Positions 35,145-41,912 of a DNA stretch of 48,014 nucleotides are shown in pieces (positions within the stretch are counted from its first letter, which is position 1; each line of letters opens with the position of its first letter). Position numbers and translations under genes: made by a program. A model generated the notes under the pieces. It worked only from the letters and a program-made list of their open reading frames with translations, searched no databases and had not been told where the DNA came from. Location of the stretch: assembly GCF_000332315.1 (NCBI RefSeq), contig NZ_KB235937.1, positions 389,025 through 437,038 on the forward strand, given 5' to 3'. This DNA is from Prochlorothrix hollandica PCC 9006 = CALU 1027. GTDB taxonomy: Bacteria; Cyanobacteriota; Cyanobacteriia; Prochlorotrichales; Prochlorotrichaceae.

Positions 35145-35666
35145 ATGGCCCAAGATCAATCCCAGTCAAAAAGCGAGGCAGATTCCAGCGATCGCTTGCC
35201 TTTTGAACCCAAAACCAACCGCAAAAAAGACGGCAAGACTGCCCCCAGCAAGCCCAACCCAGAGCCTGCCAAGGGAGAGAATTCCCGGAAAAAAGAGAAA
35301 GGTAAATCCAAAAAGTCTGAGGAAAACAAGATTCCAGAAGTAGTGAGTAAGCGGATGCTGCGGCGCATTGCTGTATTTTCTGGATTACCCACGGCTTTGG
35401 GAATTATTACTTTTATTCTCAGCTATTTTGTTGTAACCCAAGATTTTCTGGAACTGCCTAATTCTGTAGTGGTGGTGGGCAGTCTTGGATTTTTCGGACT
35501 GGGAACCCTGGGCATTAGCTATGGTGTACTTTCTGCCTCTTGGGAAGAGGAAACCGAAGGAAGTTTAATCGGTCTAACGGAATTTCAGTTAAATCTCAAG
35601 CGTTTCATTGATTCTTGGCGGACATTCCGGCAACAGTCCAGGGCCAAACGCAGCCCAGAGGATTAG
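35145..35666 (+). CDS. PAM68-like photosystem II assembly protein (DUF3464)
   Basis: 173 residues. The N-terminal half is highly charged and Lys/Ser/Glu-rich. KRMLRRIAVFSGLPTALGII then leads into two membrane helices (about 75-97 and 105-128), ending LGISYGVLSASWEEETEGSL. This is the PAM68/DUF3464 pattern; PAM68 aids early photosystem II reaction-centre assembly in plants and cyanobacteria. It is thylakoid-membrane located by analogy. Co-transcribed with rpsO (9-base gap) and ended by a rho-independent terminator. Confidence 0.88.
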   Translation: MAQDQSQSKSEADSSDRLPFEPKTNRKKDGKTAPSKPNPEPAKGENSRKKEKGKSKKSEENKIPEVVSKRMLRRIAVFSGLPTALGIITFILSYFVVTQDFLELPNSVVVVGSLGFFGLGTLGISYGVLSASWEEETEGSLIGLTEFQLNLKRFIDSWRTFRQQSRAKRSPED

Positions 35667-35691
35667 GCATGTCTGACATCTAAGAATCCAA

Positions 35692-35720
35692 GGGGTCGTG
35701 GTCACACCACGGCCCTTTTT
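35692..35720 (+). terminator. Rho-independent terminator of rpsO-PAM68
   Basis: Stem GGGtCGTGGT/ACCACGgCCC with a 3-base loop, followed by TTTTT at 35716-35720, starting about 25 bases after the PAM68 stop. Confidence 0.85.
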
Positions 35721-35763
35721 GCGTTTCTCCCTCCCATTCAAGGACTGAAGGCCGATCGCGAAT

Positions 35764-36702
35764 CTAAGGGGATGAATCTAGGGAAGGGCAGGTGGTTAGG
35801 AGGGGCTGAGAGGCGAGGGGTTCCAGATCGATGGTGCGGAGCAACTGCCGCCAACGACGGTCAAACGTGGGACGATCGCCCCCAGCCACAGCCCCACAGT
35901 AGTCCGCCGCCACCACCGCCACCGCATCCCACCACAGGGCCGAATCCAAATACACCTGCACCGCATCGGCTTCGCTGTCCTTGAGCTGATGCAGCAGATG
36001 GGGGGACGGGACCAGGCGCTGCACCACCCCTTGAATCACACGCTTGGGGGACGGAACACCAGCAGATCTCCCATCATCGATCAGCAGTTGTCCAGGATCG
36101 CGGGTCCTGTCGTCGGAATCGCAATAGACCTTGAGCCGCCAGAGGTAGGGTTGATCCGGGTTCAAGGGTGCCGCCCCCGTCTCCGACGACAACTTCAGGC
36201 TAGCAATGCCCCCCTCTCCGGTCAAACGAAACCGGGTGCGGTACAGCAATTGGTCAGTCGCAAGGTTTGCATTGGCAGTATACAGGCTAAATTCAGCATA
36301 TCGAGCCGTGGTGGGGGGTAGATACCAAAACAGACGGGGATAGGGTTCCAGGGTTTGCCCTAGATTGCTGCTGGGCATCAAGGCCACCAGATCCGCCAAG
36401 GCCAGATCTTCAGGGTCAGCCCCTGAATGGCTAGCTGGAGGAAAGCACGCCCGATCGGGCACAGTCCCACCCCGTCGGGATCCCGGCCATTGCTCTCCCG
36501 TGAGGTTGGGGCGAGGACGATCGACAGATGGAGTGAGGGAGGGGGGGCGATCGGGGGAGTCCGTTTGGGCCACAGCAGGAGCCGAGGGATTCCAGAGATC
36601 CGGCAGCAGTCCCAGGGCCACCACAGCGGGGATTAAGGAACGGCGACCCCAGGAACGGGATCCCGATCGGGATCCCAACGATCGACAACAAAACAACGAC
36701 AT
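35764..36702 (-). CDS. DUF928 family secreted protein
   Basis: The start is taken at the ATG of MSLFCCRSLGSRSGSRSWGR (36702), which gives a signal peptide with basic N-region, hydrophobic LIPAVVALGLLPDL and an AVAQ-T cleavage-like site, 312 residues in all. An upstream ATG at 36780 would place 26 odd residues before it. The mature part has LFWYLPPTTARYAEFSLYTA, YRTRFRLTGEGGIASLKLSS and QPYLWRLKVYCDSDDRTRDP, the conserved DUF928 segments of cyanobacterial envelope proteins often found near CHASE2 or adhesion proteins. The function is unknown. It is encoded downstream of and co-directional with a repeat-rich membrane protein (94 bases apart). Confidence 0.82.
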   Translation of the reverse strand: MSLFCCRSLGSRSGSRSWGRRSLIPAVVALGLLPDLWNPSAPAVAQTDSPDRPPSLTPSVDRPRPNLTGEQWPGSRRGGTVPDRACFPPASHSGADPEDLALADLVALMPSSNLGQTLEPYPRLFWYLPPTTARYAEFSLYTANANLATDQLLYRTRFRLTGEGGIASLKLSSETGAAPLNPDQPYLWRLKVYCDSDDRTRDPGQLLIDDGRSAGVPSPKRVIQGVVQRLVPSPHLLHQLKDSEADAVQVYLDSALWWDAVAVVAADYCGAVAGGDRPTFDRRWRQLLRTIDLEPLASQPLLTTCPSLDSSP

Positions 36703-36796
36703 AGGGAAACGAATGAGGATCAGCCAGCAGCAGATGATGGGAGAAATGGGGGGCTTTGGGGGGATTCGGGAATCTTGCAACCCTTTTAAACCTTAA

Positions 36797-38140
36797 TTAA
36801 GAATTATAGCGCCGAAAAACTAACATTTCTGTCCCCACCACCGCCGATCGCCCCAGCAAATGCCCTTGGCCATCCCACACTTCTAAGCGCTGAAAATCCA
36901 GTTGCCGCGATCGTTCCTGCAATTGGGCCAACCACTGATCCTGTTGTTCCGGGGTCAGGCCATACCAATCATCACTGATCTGCACCCGCAGCCGCTGGCG
37001 ATCGAAATCGGGGTTCACTGCCTCTAACCATTGGGCTAGGGGGCGATCGGCCTGACTATCGGAATCTAGCCCTAGATCCTCCCCCCAACCCGCCACCAGA
37101 CTCTGCCGCAGATTCACCAACAGTTGCTGGGCCGGGGTCAAGCTGGGGGTCCACTGGGGACCAATGGGTTCAGCATATAAGGCATCGAAAAAGGAAGCGG
37201 CACCATCGGACCCAGGGTCTGGCTCTGCGTGCAGCCCCAGTTCGGGTTCCCGTACCCGATCGGCTTCAGGGTCAGCATCAGCCTTTGAATCCAGGGATTC
37301 CCCCGGTTCCAGCAGGTCTATGGTCAATAACCCTGGGATGAGTCCAGGGTCTTGGGTCAGCTTGCCAGGGGTTTCAGCCCGGAGATTATTAGCCCGGAGA
37401 TTATTAGCCCGGAGATTATTAGCCCGGAGATTATTAGCCCGGAGATTATTAGCCCGGAGATTATTAGCCCGGAGATCCATCACAATATCCAGGGATCCCC
37501 GATCGCTGCGATCGCGGTTGCTACCCCGGCCATCATCCGCCCAGGGTTCTCCCCCAAGGTTGGCAGGGTCTGCAATTTCCTCTGCTGGAAAATCCTCTGG
37601 TAGAAAATCCTCTGGTAGAAAATCCTCTGCTGGAAAATCCTCTGGCATAAGGGAGGCAGTCAGGTCTCCCCGTGGGTTTCCGACCTCAGCGACCTTCCCC
37701 CCAGAATCCTGACCCAGCCCTGACCCGGCCTCGATCGCGGTTCCTCCACCGCCACCGATCGCCCGGAAGCCATACCCCAGACCCAGGACCACCAGCACCA
37801 CCAACACCACCAACACCACCACCCCAGGCACTCGCCCCAGGGTTCGACTGACCCACACCAGGGCCAGCAAGCCAACGCGCCACAAACGGGCGACCCAATC
37901 CCGCCGTAGTTCCCCTGGCAGGGTGGTGGTCACCTGGGTAACCCGATCTTCTAGGCGATCGGCCCAGGCTTCCAGTTGCTGCCCCGAAGACCGCAAGAGG
38001 GCGGGCAAAAATTGCCGCCGCCACCAGCGCCGCCGCAGGGGACGAAAGGGATTAGGGCGATCCCTGTCCCGGTGCGGGGTAGGCGGTGGAGCGGACGGGA
38101 TGGGGGGCAAGGAATCGTCTGGGGTCCGGGGATCTGCCAT
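36797..38140 (-). CDS. Hypothetical single-pass membrane protein with pentameric tandem repeats
   Basis: 447 residues, family not recognised. The N-terminus is Pro-rich and then basic. One membrane segment (VPGVVVLVVLVVLVVLGLGY, about 104-123) is followed by an acidic, repeat-rich region with DFLPE-type repeats and six NNLRA repeats (DNA 37376-37476). A folded-looking C-terminal domain (about 320-447) follows: LTPAQQLLVNLRQSLVAGWG, LAQWLEAVNPDFDRQRLRVQ and VWDGQGHLLGRSAVVGTEML. The C-terminal domain looks conserved and probably faces one side of the membrane, with the repeats as a stalk. Only 6 bases separate it from the upstream PepSY-like gene, so the two are co-transcribed. Confidence 0.75.
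   Translation of the reverse strand: MADPRTPDDSLPPIPSAPPPTPHRDRDRPNPFRPLRRRWWRRQFLPALLRSSGQQLEAWADRLEDRVTQVTTTLPGELRRDWVARLWRVGLLALVWVSRTLGRVPGVVVLVVLVVLVVLGLGYGFRAIGGGGGTAIEAGSGLGQDSGGKVAEVGNPRGDLTASLMPEDFPAEDFLPEDFLPEDFPAEEIADPANLGGEPWADDGRGSNRDRSDRGSLDIVMDLRANNLRANNLRANNLRANNLRANNLRANNLRAETPGKLTQDPGLIPGLLTIDLLEPGESLDSKADADPEADRVREPELGLHAEPDPGSDGAASFFDALYAEPIGPQWTPSLTPAQQLLVNLRQSLVAGWGEDLGLDSDSQADRPLAQWLEAVNPDFDRQRLRVQISDDWYGLTPEQQDQWLAQLQERSRQLDFQRLEVWDGQGHLLGRSAVVGTEMLVFRRYNS
37376..37476. repeat. 15-bp coding tandem repeat, 6 full units plus part
   Basis: Identical copies of AGCCCGGAGATTATT, encoding NNLRA repeated six times on the minus strand in the 447-residue membrane protein. Perfect identity suggests recent expansion. 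Confidence 0.95.
37581..37640. repeat. 15-bp coding tandem repeat, 4 units
   Basis: Units TCTGCTGGAAAATCC and TCTGGTAGAAAATCC encode EDFPA/EDFLP repeats in the same protein. Confidence 0.9.
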
Positions 38141-38146
38141 GGGAGT

Positions 38147-38512
38147 CTAGGGACGGTCCTCAGCATCCGGGGCATCGGGGTTCGCCGGAGATGGCACCGC
38201 TGCGGTTACGCGGGAAGCCTGCCAAGCTCGAAACCAGGCCGATCGCTGTATGTTTCGCACCGCCATGGCAGCACCGGTCACCACCATCCACAGCAGCCCC
38301 AAACCATTGAACAGGACATAGAACGGCTCTAGGGTCTTGCCCCAATATTCCCCTTCATGGATCACCATCAACCAATGCACCTGATCCCGAGTCCAACCAA
38401 ACCAATCTTTGCCAATGCGATAGGTAACCCCGGTGGTCACGGTCACCACGAGGGGCAACAACACAAAGGGGGCAAGGGTGCCATGGAGTTTACGAAACGC
38501 TTTAAATGTCAT
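38147..38512 (-). CDS. PepSY-TM-like small membrane protein
   Basis: 121 residues: MTFKAFRKLHGTLAPFVLLP leads into a first membrane helix, then YRIGKDWFGWTRDQVHWLMV and IHEGEYWG, then a second membrane helix (YVLFNGLGLLWMVVTGAAMA). The RKLHGTLAP and VHWLMVIHEGEYWG patterns match truncated PepSY-associated TM proteins, where the histidines may bind heme or metal. The C-terminal tail is disordered. Co-transcribed with the 447-residue membrane protein. Confidence 0.8.
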   Translation of the reverse strand: MTFKAFRKLHGTLAPFVLLPLVVTVTTGVTYRIGKDWFGWTRDQVHWLMVIHEGEYWGKTLEPFYVLFNGLGLLWMVVTGAAMAVRNIQRSAWFRAWQASRVTAAVPSPANPDAPDAEDRP

Positions 38513-38587
38513 GGGAGCGCGATCGATCGCCGCAAGGTTAACCCTTGAATCATACCCAATGGCTTAGAAGCACGGCCAACCCATGGC

Positions 38588-38824
38588 CTAAAGCTGGGCG
38601 TGTTTGCCGTCGCAGAAGGGGGCATTTTCCGTGTACTTACATTGGCACAGGGCCACAGTCTTCTTTTCTTCTAGGGTGAACTTTTGGGGGGTGAAGTCCG
38701 TACCCTTATGACCCCCATCACAGAAGGGCTGGTTGGCGGACTGGCCACAGGTACACCACCAATAGTTGCCGGCTTCCAGTTCCAAGACTGCGGGCTTTTT
38801 GGCGGCGATCGTTGGTTCTGCCAT
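38588..38824 (-). CDS. CDGSH iron-sulfur domain protein (two motifs)
   Basis: 78 residues with two CDGSH-type 2Fe-2S motifs: Cys24/Cys26/Cys35/His39 in [16 protein letters not shown], and Cys60/Cys62/Cys71/His75 in [16 protein letters not shown]. All eight ligands are intact. Members of this family bind labile redox-active clusters and may serve in iron, redox or electron-transfer homeostasis. Next to a nitroreductase and a pirin, it fits a redox-stress cluster. Confidence 0.93.
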   Translation of the reverse strand: MAEPTIAAKKPAVLELEAGNYWWCTCGQSANQPFCDGGHKGTDFTPQKFTLEEKKTVALCQCKYTENAPFCDGKHAQL

Positions 38825-38888
38825 GGTTCAGAGTCTCCTCAAGCGTTAAAAACAAACAGTACTGGTCGGTTGGGTTGATTAGGTTTCG

Positions 38889-39491
38889 TTAATAGCGATC
38901 GATCACCATCACCTCGGATAACGCCAAGGAACCCGATCGCCCTTGGGCTGGTTTCAAAGCTTTCCCCACCGTCACCATCAGGCCAATGATATGGGTTGGG
39001 GGCAGGTTGACAATCTCCGCCACCTGGACCGGATCAAAGCCAATCATGGGACAGCTATCGTAGCCCATGGCCTTGGCCGCCAGCATCAAGGTCTGGGACG
39101 CAATGCCAGAGGAACGCAGGGCTTCATCCCGCTGTAATTGGTCATTACCGGCATAAAACTTGCCAATCATGGGCACCAGTTGCTCCTGGACGGACTCCGG
39201 GGCATTGCGCCAATAGCGCTCCGGTTCCTGATCCCAAGCCAGCAGATCGGCACACACCAACACCACGATCGAGGCATCGGTCACCTGGGCCTGTCCCCAA
39301 GCTGCCCCCCGCAGTTGCTGCTTCACCTCTGGATCCTGCACCACCACAAACCGCCAGTTCTGGATATTAAAGGAGGTGGGGGACAGGATGACATGGTTCA
39401 TCAGGGTTTGGATCTCCTCCGAGGACATCCGATGGTCGGGATCATAATGTTTGACCGATCGCCGCTGTTGAATGGCTTCTAGGGTATCCAT
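38889..39491 (-). CDS. Nitroreductase family FMN protein
   Basis: 200 residues with the nitroreductase fold signature: IQQRRSVKHYDP (FMN phosphate-binding Arg-Arg-Ser), ILSPTSFNIQNWRFVVVQD, DASIVVLVCADL, SGIASQTLMLAAKAMGYDSC and PMIGFDPVQVAEIVNLP. It would use NAD(P)H and FMN to reduce nitro-aromatics, quinones or other electrophiles; the physiological substrate is unknown. It lies 100 bases after the pirin gene on the same strand, so likely shares its promoter. Confidence 0.92.
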   Translation of the reverse strand: MDTLEAIQQRRSVKHYDPDHRMSSEEIQTLMNHVILSPTSFNIQNWRFVVVQDPEVKQQLRGAAWGQAQVTDASIVVLVCADLLAWDQEPERYWRNAPESVQEQLVPMIGKFYAGNDQLQRDEALRSSGIASQTLMLAAKAMGYDSCPMIGFDPVQVAEIVNLPPTHIIGLMVTVGKALKPAQGRSGSLALSEVMVIDRY

Positions 39492-39591
39492 AGGTCGTTA
39501 AACACACAAAAACAACAGTGAAACAATAACGCTGCAAAAACAGCCCGAGGGGTGATGGCAATCCCATGCTCTATGTACCCAGTAGGGACCG

Positions 39592-40344
39592 CTAGGGGGA
39601 CTGAGGGCCAGCAAGACCGGGTAAGTCAAACAGCAGGATCTCGGCGCTGACCGCTGGATCCAGGGCCGCGTCTCCGGTGAGGGTTAAGGCCGTTGCCGCC
39701 GCGATCGCCACCCCATCCCCCGCCCCCACAGCCTGGGAACCCGCCGCCGTGGTCAGGGTCAGCCCCCCCCGAGCCACCTGGAGCCACAGCGATCGCCCCG
39801 GCAGCAGATCATAGGTGACAGACTCCCCGCCATCCAGCACAGCCCCATAGAGGCTCATGGCTTGGTGAACGGTGACCGAGTTCGATCGGCCATCCTGGGA
39901 AGCCAACAACCGCAAGGTTCCCTGCTTTTCGGCGGCGGGAATGTGGATTTCTTCATAACTGGGTTCTAGGCCCAAGGTCTCTGGCAAAATCCAAATTTGC
40001 AATAAGTGTACCGGCTCTGTGTCCGAGGCATTGAACTCGCTGTGGCGAATCCCGGTGCCCGCTGTCATGCGCTGCACATCGCCGGGACGGATGATGGACC
40101 CATTGCCCAGGCTGTCCTTGTGCTGCAAGCTGCCCGACAACACATAGGTGACAATTTCCATGTCCTGGTGGCCATGGGTACCAAAGCCTTGACTGGGTTG
40201 GATGATGTCTTCGTTAATCACCCGCAGGCTGGAAAAGCCCATATTTTGGGGATCGTAATAGTGGCCAAAGGAAAAGCTATGGTGGCTGTCTAGCCAATCC
40301 ATATTGACGGCACCACGATCGCGGGCAGGGCGCAGGGTCATCAT
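39592..40344 (-). CDS. Pirin family protein (YhhW-type, cupin)
   Basis: 250 residues: [40 protein letters not shown] and [20 protein letters not shown], with the metal-binding residues expected in pirins (His and His in GTHGHQ, Glu in DMEIV, His in GIRHSE). YhhW-type pirins have quercetin-2,3-dioxygenase activity in vitro and are often part of LysR-controlled stress loci, as here (the LysR gene is divergent). C-terminal second cupin half is Ala/Gly-rich. Confidence 0.93.
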   Translation of the reverse strand: MMTLRPARDRGAVNMDWLDSHHSFSFGHYYDPQNMGFSSLRVINEDIIQPSQGFGTHGHQDMEIVTYVLSGSLQHKDSLGNGSIIRPGDVQRMTAGTGIRHSEFNASDTEPVHLLQIWILPETLGLEPSYEEIHIPAAEKQGTLRLLASQDGRSNSVTVHQAMSLYGAVLDGGESVTYDLLPGRSLWLQVARGGLTLTTAAGSQAVGAGDGVAIAAATALTLTGDAALDPAVSAEILLFDLPGLAGPQSP

Positions 40345-40732
40345 GGTTCAAACCTCCAGATCGAGCAATAACCAGGGGCCAGAATGACGGATTTAGGGGT
40401 AATTCCGCTGTTAGGGGGGGTCCACTTCTCCCGTCGCTAGGGTTATGGGCGACAACCCTCCAGGGCATTGAGGTTTATTATGATTTAGATCTGATAAAAA
40501 GACAATGATAAATTAAAGCGACACATCGTCTCTTTTCTGGATACAATGGGGAGTCAGATCCCCAGCGATCGGGTCGGGGGGGTCGGGGGTCTCACAGAGA
40601 TCCCCGGTTTCTGGCGCAAGATTTCAAGATTTCGGCTTTTAGCACAGAAAAAACCGGGGATCTGGGCTTCAAGGGACTAGTAGACGGCGGATTAACTATT
40701 ACTACTCAGCATAGCCTCGAAAATTAGACTTT
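40345..40732. promoter_or_regulatory. Divergent control region, pirin-LysR
   Basis: 388 bases between divergent genes. It should hold both promoters and LysR sites. An AT-rich stretch (about 40476-40520) with a central AGATCT is a candidate operator. A 13-bp inverted repeat (40598-40610 with 40651-40663) lies nearer the LysR gene. Confidence 0.45.
40598..40663. repeat. Inverted repeat, 13-bp perfect arms
   Basis: AGATCCCCGGTTT (40598-40610) and AAACCGGGGATCT (40651-40663) pair perfectly around a 40-base loop. Similar arms are a common palindromic repeat type in cyanobacteria. It is within the divergent control region. Confidence 0.75.
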
Positions 40733-41638
40733 ATGGATAAATTTGAATGTTTACGGGCCTTTACCCAAGTCGTAGAACAGGGGGGGTTTGCGGCGGCAGC
40801 TCGGCAGATGAACCTGTCACGATCGGCTGTGAATAAACTGGTGATCCACCTGGAACAGGACTTGGGGGTCAAACTGCTCCAGCGCACCACCCGCTGCGTC
40901 ACCCCCACCCCCACCGGCTTGGCCTTTTACGATCGCTGCCTCCAAATCCTCACCGACTTAGCCGAAGCCGAAACCGCCGTCTCCCAAACCCAGGCGGAAC
41001 CCAAGGGCTTATTAAAAATCAATGCCCCCATGTCCTTTGGCATTATGCACCTGGCTCCCCTGGTGGCGGACTTTGCGGTTCTGTATCCAGCAGTGCGGGT
41101 GCAGGTGACCTTGGACGATCGCCCCTTGGATCCCTTTGAGGCGGGCTATGACCTCCACATCCGCATTGGGGAACGACTCTACCCCAGCAATCTAGTCGTC
41201 CATCCCATCTACCCCACGCCCCTGGTGCTCTGTGCAGCCCCGGCCTATGCCGCCCGCCAGGGATTGCCCCAAACCCCAGCCGATCTGCGGGAGCATTCCT
41301 GTTTGCACTATGGCTATTTGTCTACGGGCAACCAATGGCGCTTTACCGGTGCCCAGGGGGAGGAGACGATCGCCGTAACAGGGGTGTTATGTTCCAATAA
41401 TGGAGAGGTGCTGCGATCGGCGGCCATTCGAGGCTTGGGGTTGGTGCTGTTGCCCCAGTTTTTGGTGACGGAGGCGTTGGCAGCGGGAACTCTGGTGCCC
41501 CTGTTGCCGGGGTATCAGCCCCCCCAAACCTGGGTGCAGGTGCTATACCCGGTCAATCGCCACTTATCCATCAAGGTCAAGCTCTTTACGGCGTTTCTCA
41601 GGGATCATCTAGCCCCTACCCCCACCGCTGAACCCTGA
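40733..41638 (+). CDS. LysR family transcriptional regulator
   Basis: 301 residues. An N-terminal winged helix-turn-helix (FECLRAFTQVVEQGGFAAAA, RQMNLSRSAVNKLVIHLEQD, LGVKLLQRTTR) is followed by a LysR effector domain (GLLKINAPMSFGIMHLAPLV, RIGERLYPSNLVVH, IRGLGLVLLPQFLVTEALAA). It belongs to the CrgA/AaeR-type subgroup by its HTH and SFG segment. It is divergent from the pirin-nitroreductase pair and most likely regulates it in response to an electrophile or aromatic compound; effector unknown. Confidence 0.92.
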   Translation: MDKFECLRAFTQVVEQGGFAAAARQMNLSRSAVNKLVIHLEQDLGVKLLQRTTRCVTPTPTGLAFYDRCLQILTDLAEAETAVSQTQAEPKGLLKINAPMSFGIMHLAPLVADFAVLYPAVRVQVTLDDRPLDPFEAGYDLHIRIGERLYPSNLVVHPIYPTPLVLCAAPAYAARQGLPQTPADLREHSCLHYGYLSTGNQWRFTGAQGEETIAVTGVLCSNNGEVLRSAAIRGLGLVLLPQFLVTEALAAGTLVPLLPGYQPPQTWVQVLYPVNRHLSIKVKLFTAFLRDHLAPTPTAEP

Positions 41639-41763
41639 CCCTGACCCCAGCGAAATGAGCAGCAGTGAGATCAGATTTCGCGTATTTCCCAAGGCTTAGT
41701 GTTCAGATTTCCCAGATACTCGTCAGAATATGGGGATCATGGGCGCATTCACAGCAAAGTTGG

Positions 41764-41844
41764 GGTAGTGATCCAAACGGAGTGAAGTCGTAACGGTACA
41801 ACAAGGCTTACAGCCTGTCTTTTCACAACCTAAACAGCACTACC
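41764..41844. mobile_element. Possible 81-bp MITE upstream of the aminopeptidase gene
   Basis: Termini GGTAGTG (41764) and CACTACC (41844) are inverted. They are flanked by AAAGTTGG on the left and AAAGTTTG on the right, which look like an 8-base target duplication with one change. The flanks also carry partial inverted similarity. Short and therefore uncertain. Confidence 0.35.
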
Positions 41845-41912
41845 AAAGTTTGTTGTAGCCCTCTTGATATAACTATCCCTATTAATCATTTCTTGCAGCG
41901 GATAAAGAACCC

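Noticed and set aside
36797-38140. Canonical pentapeptide-repeat beta-helix in the 447-residue protein
   Set aside because: The NNLRA units have Asn where the rule asks for small residues two before Leu, and only six units exist, so a beta-helix is not supported.
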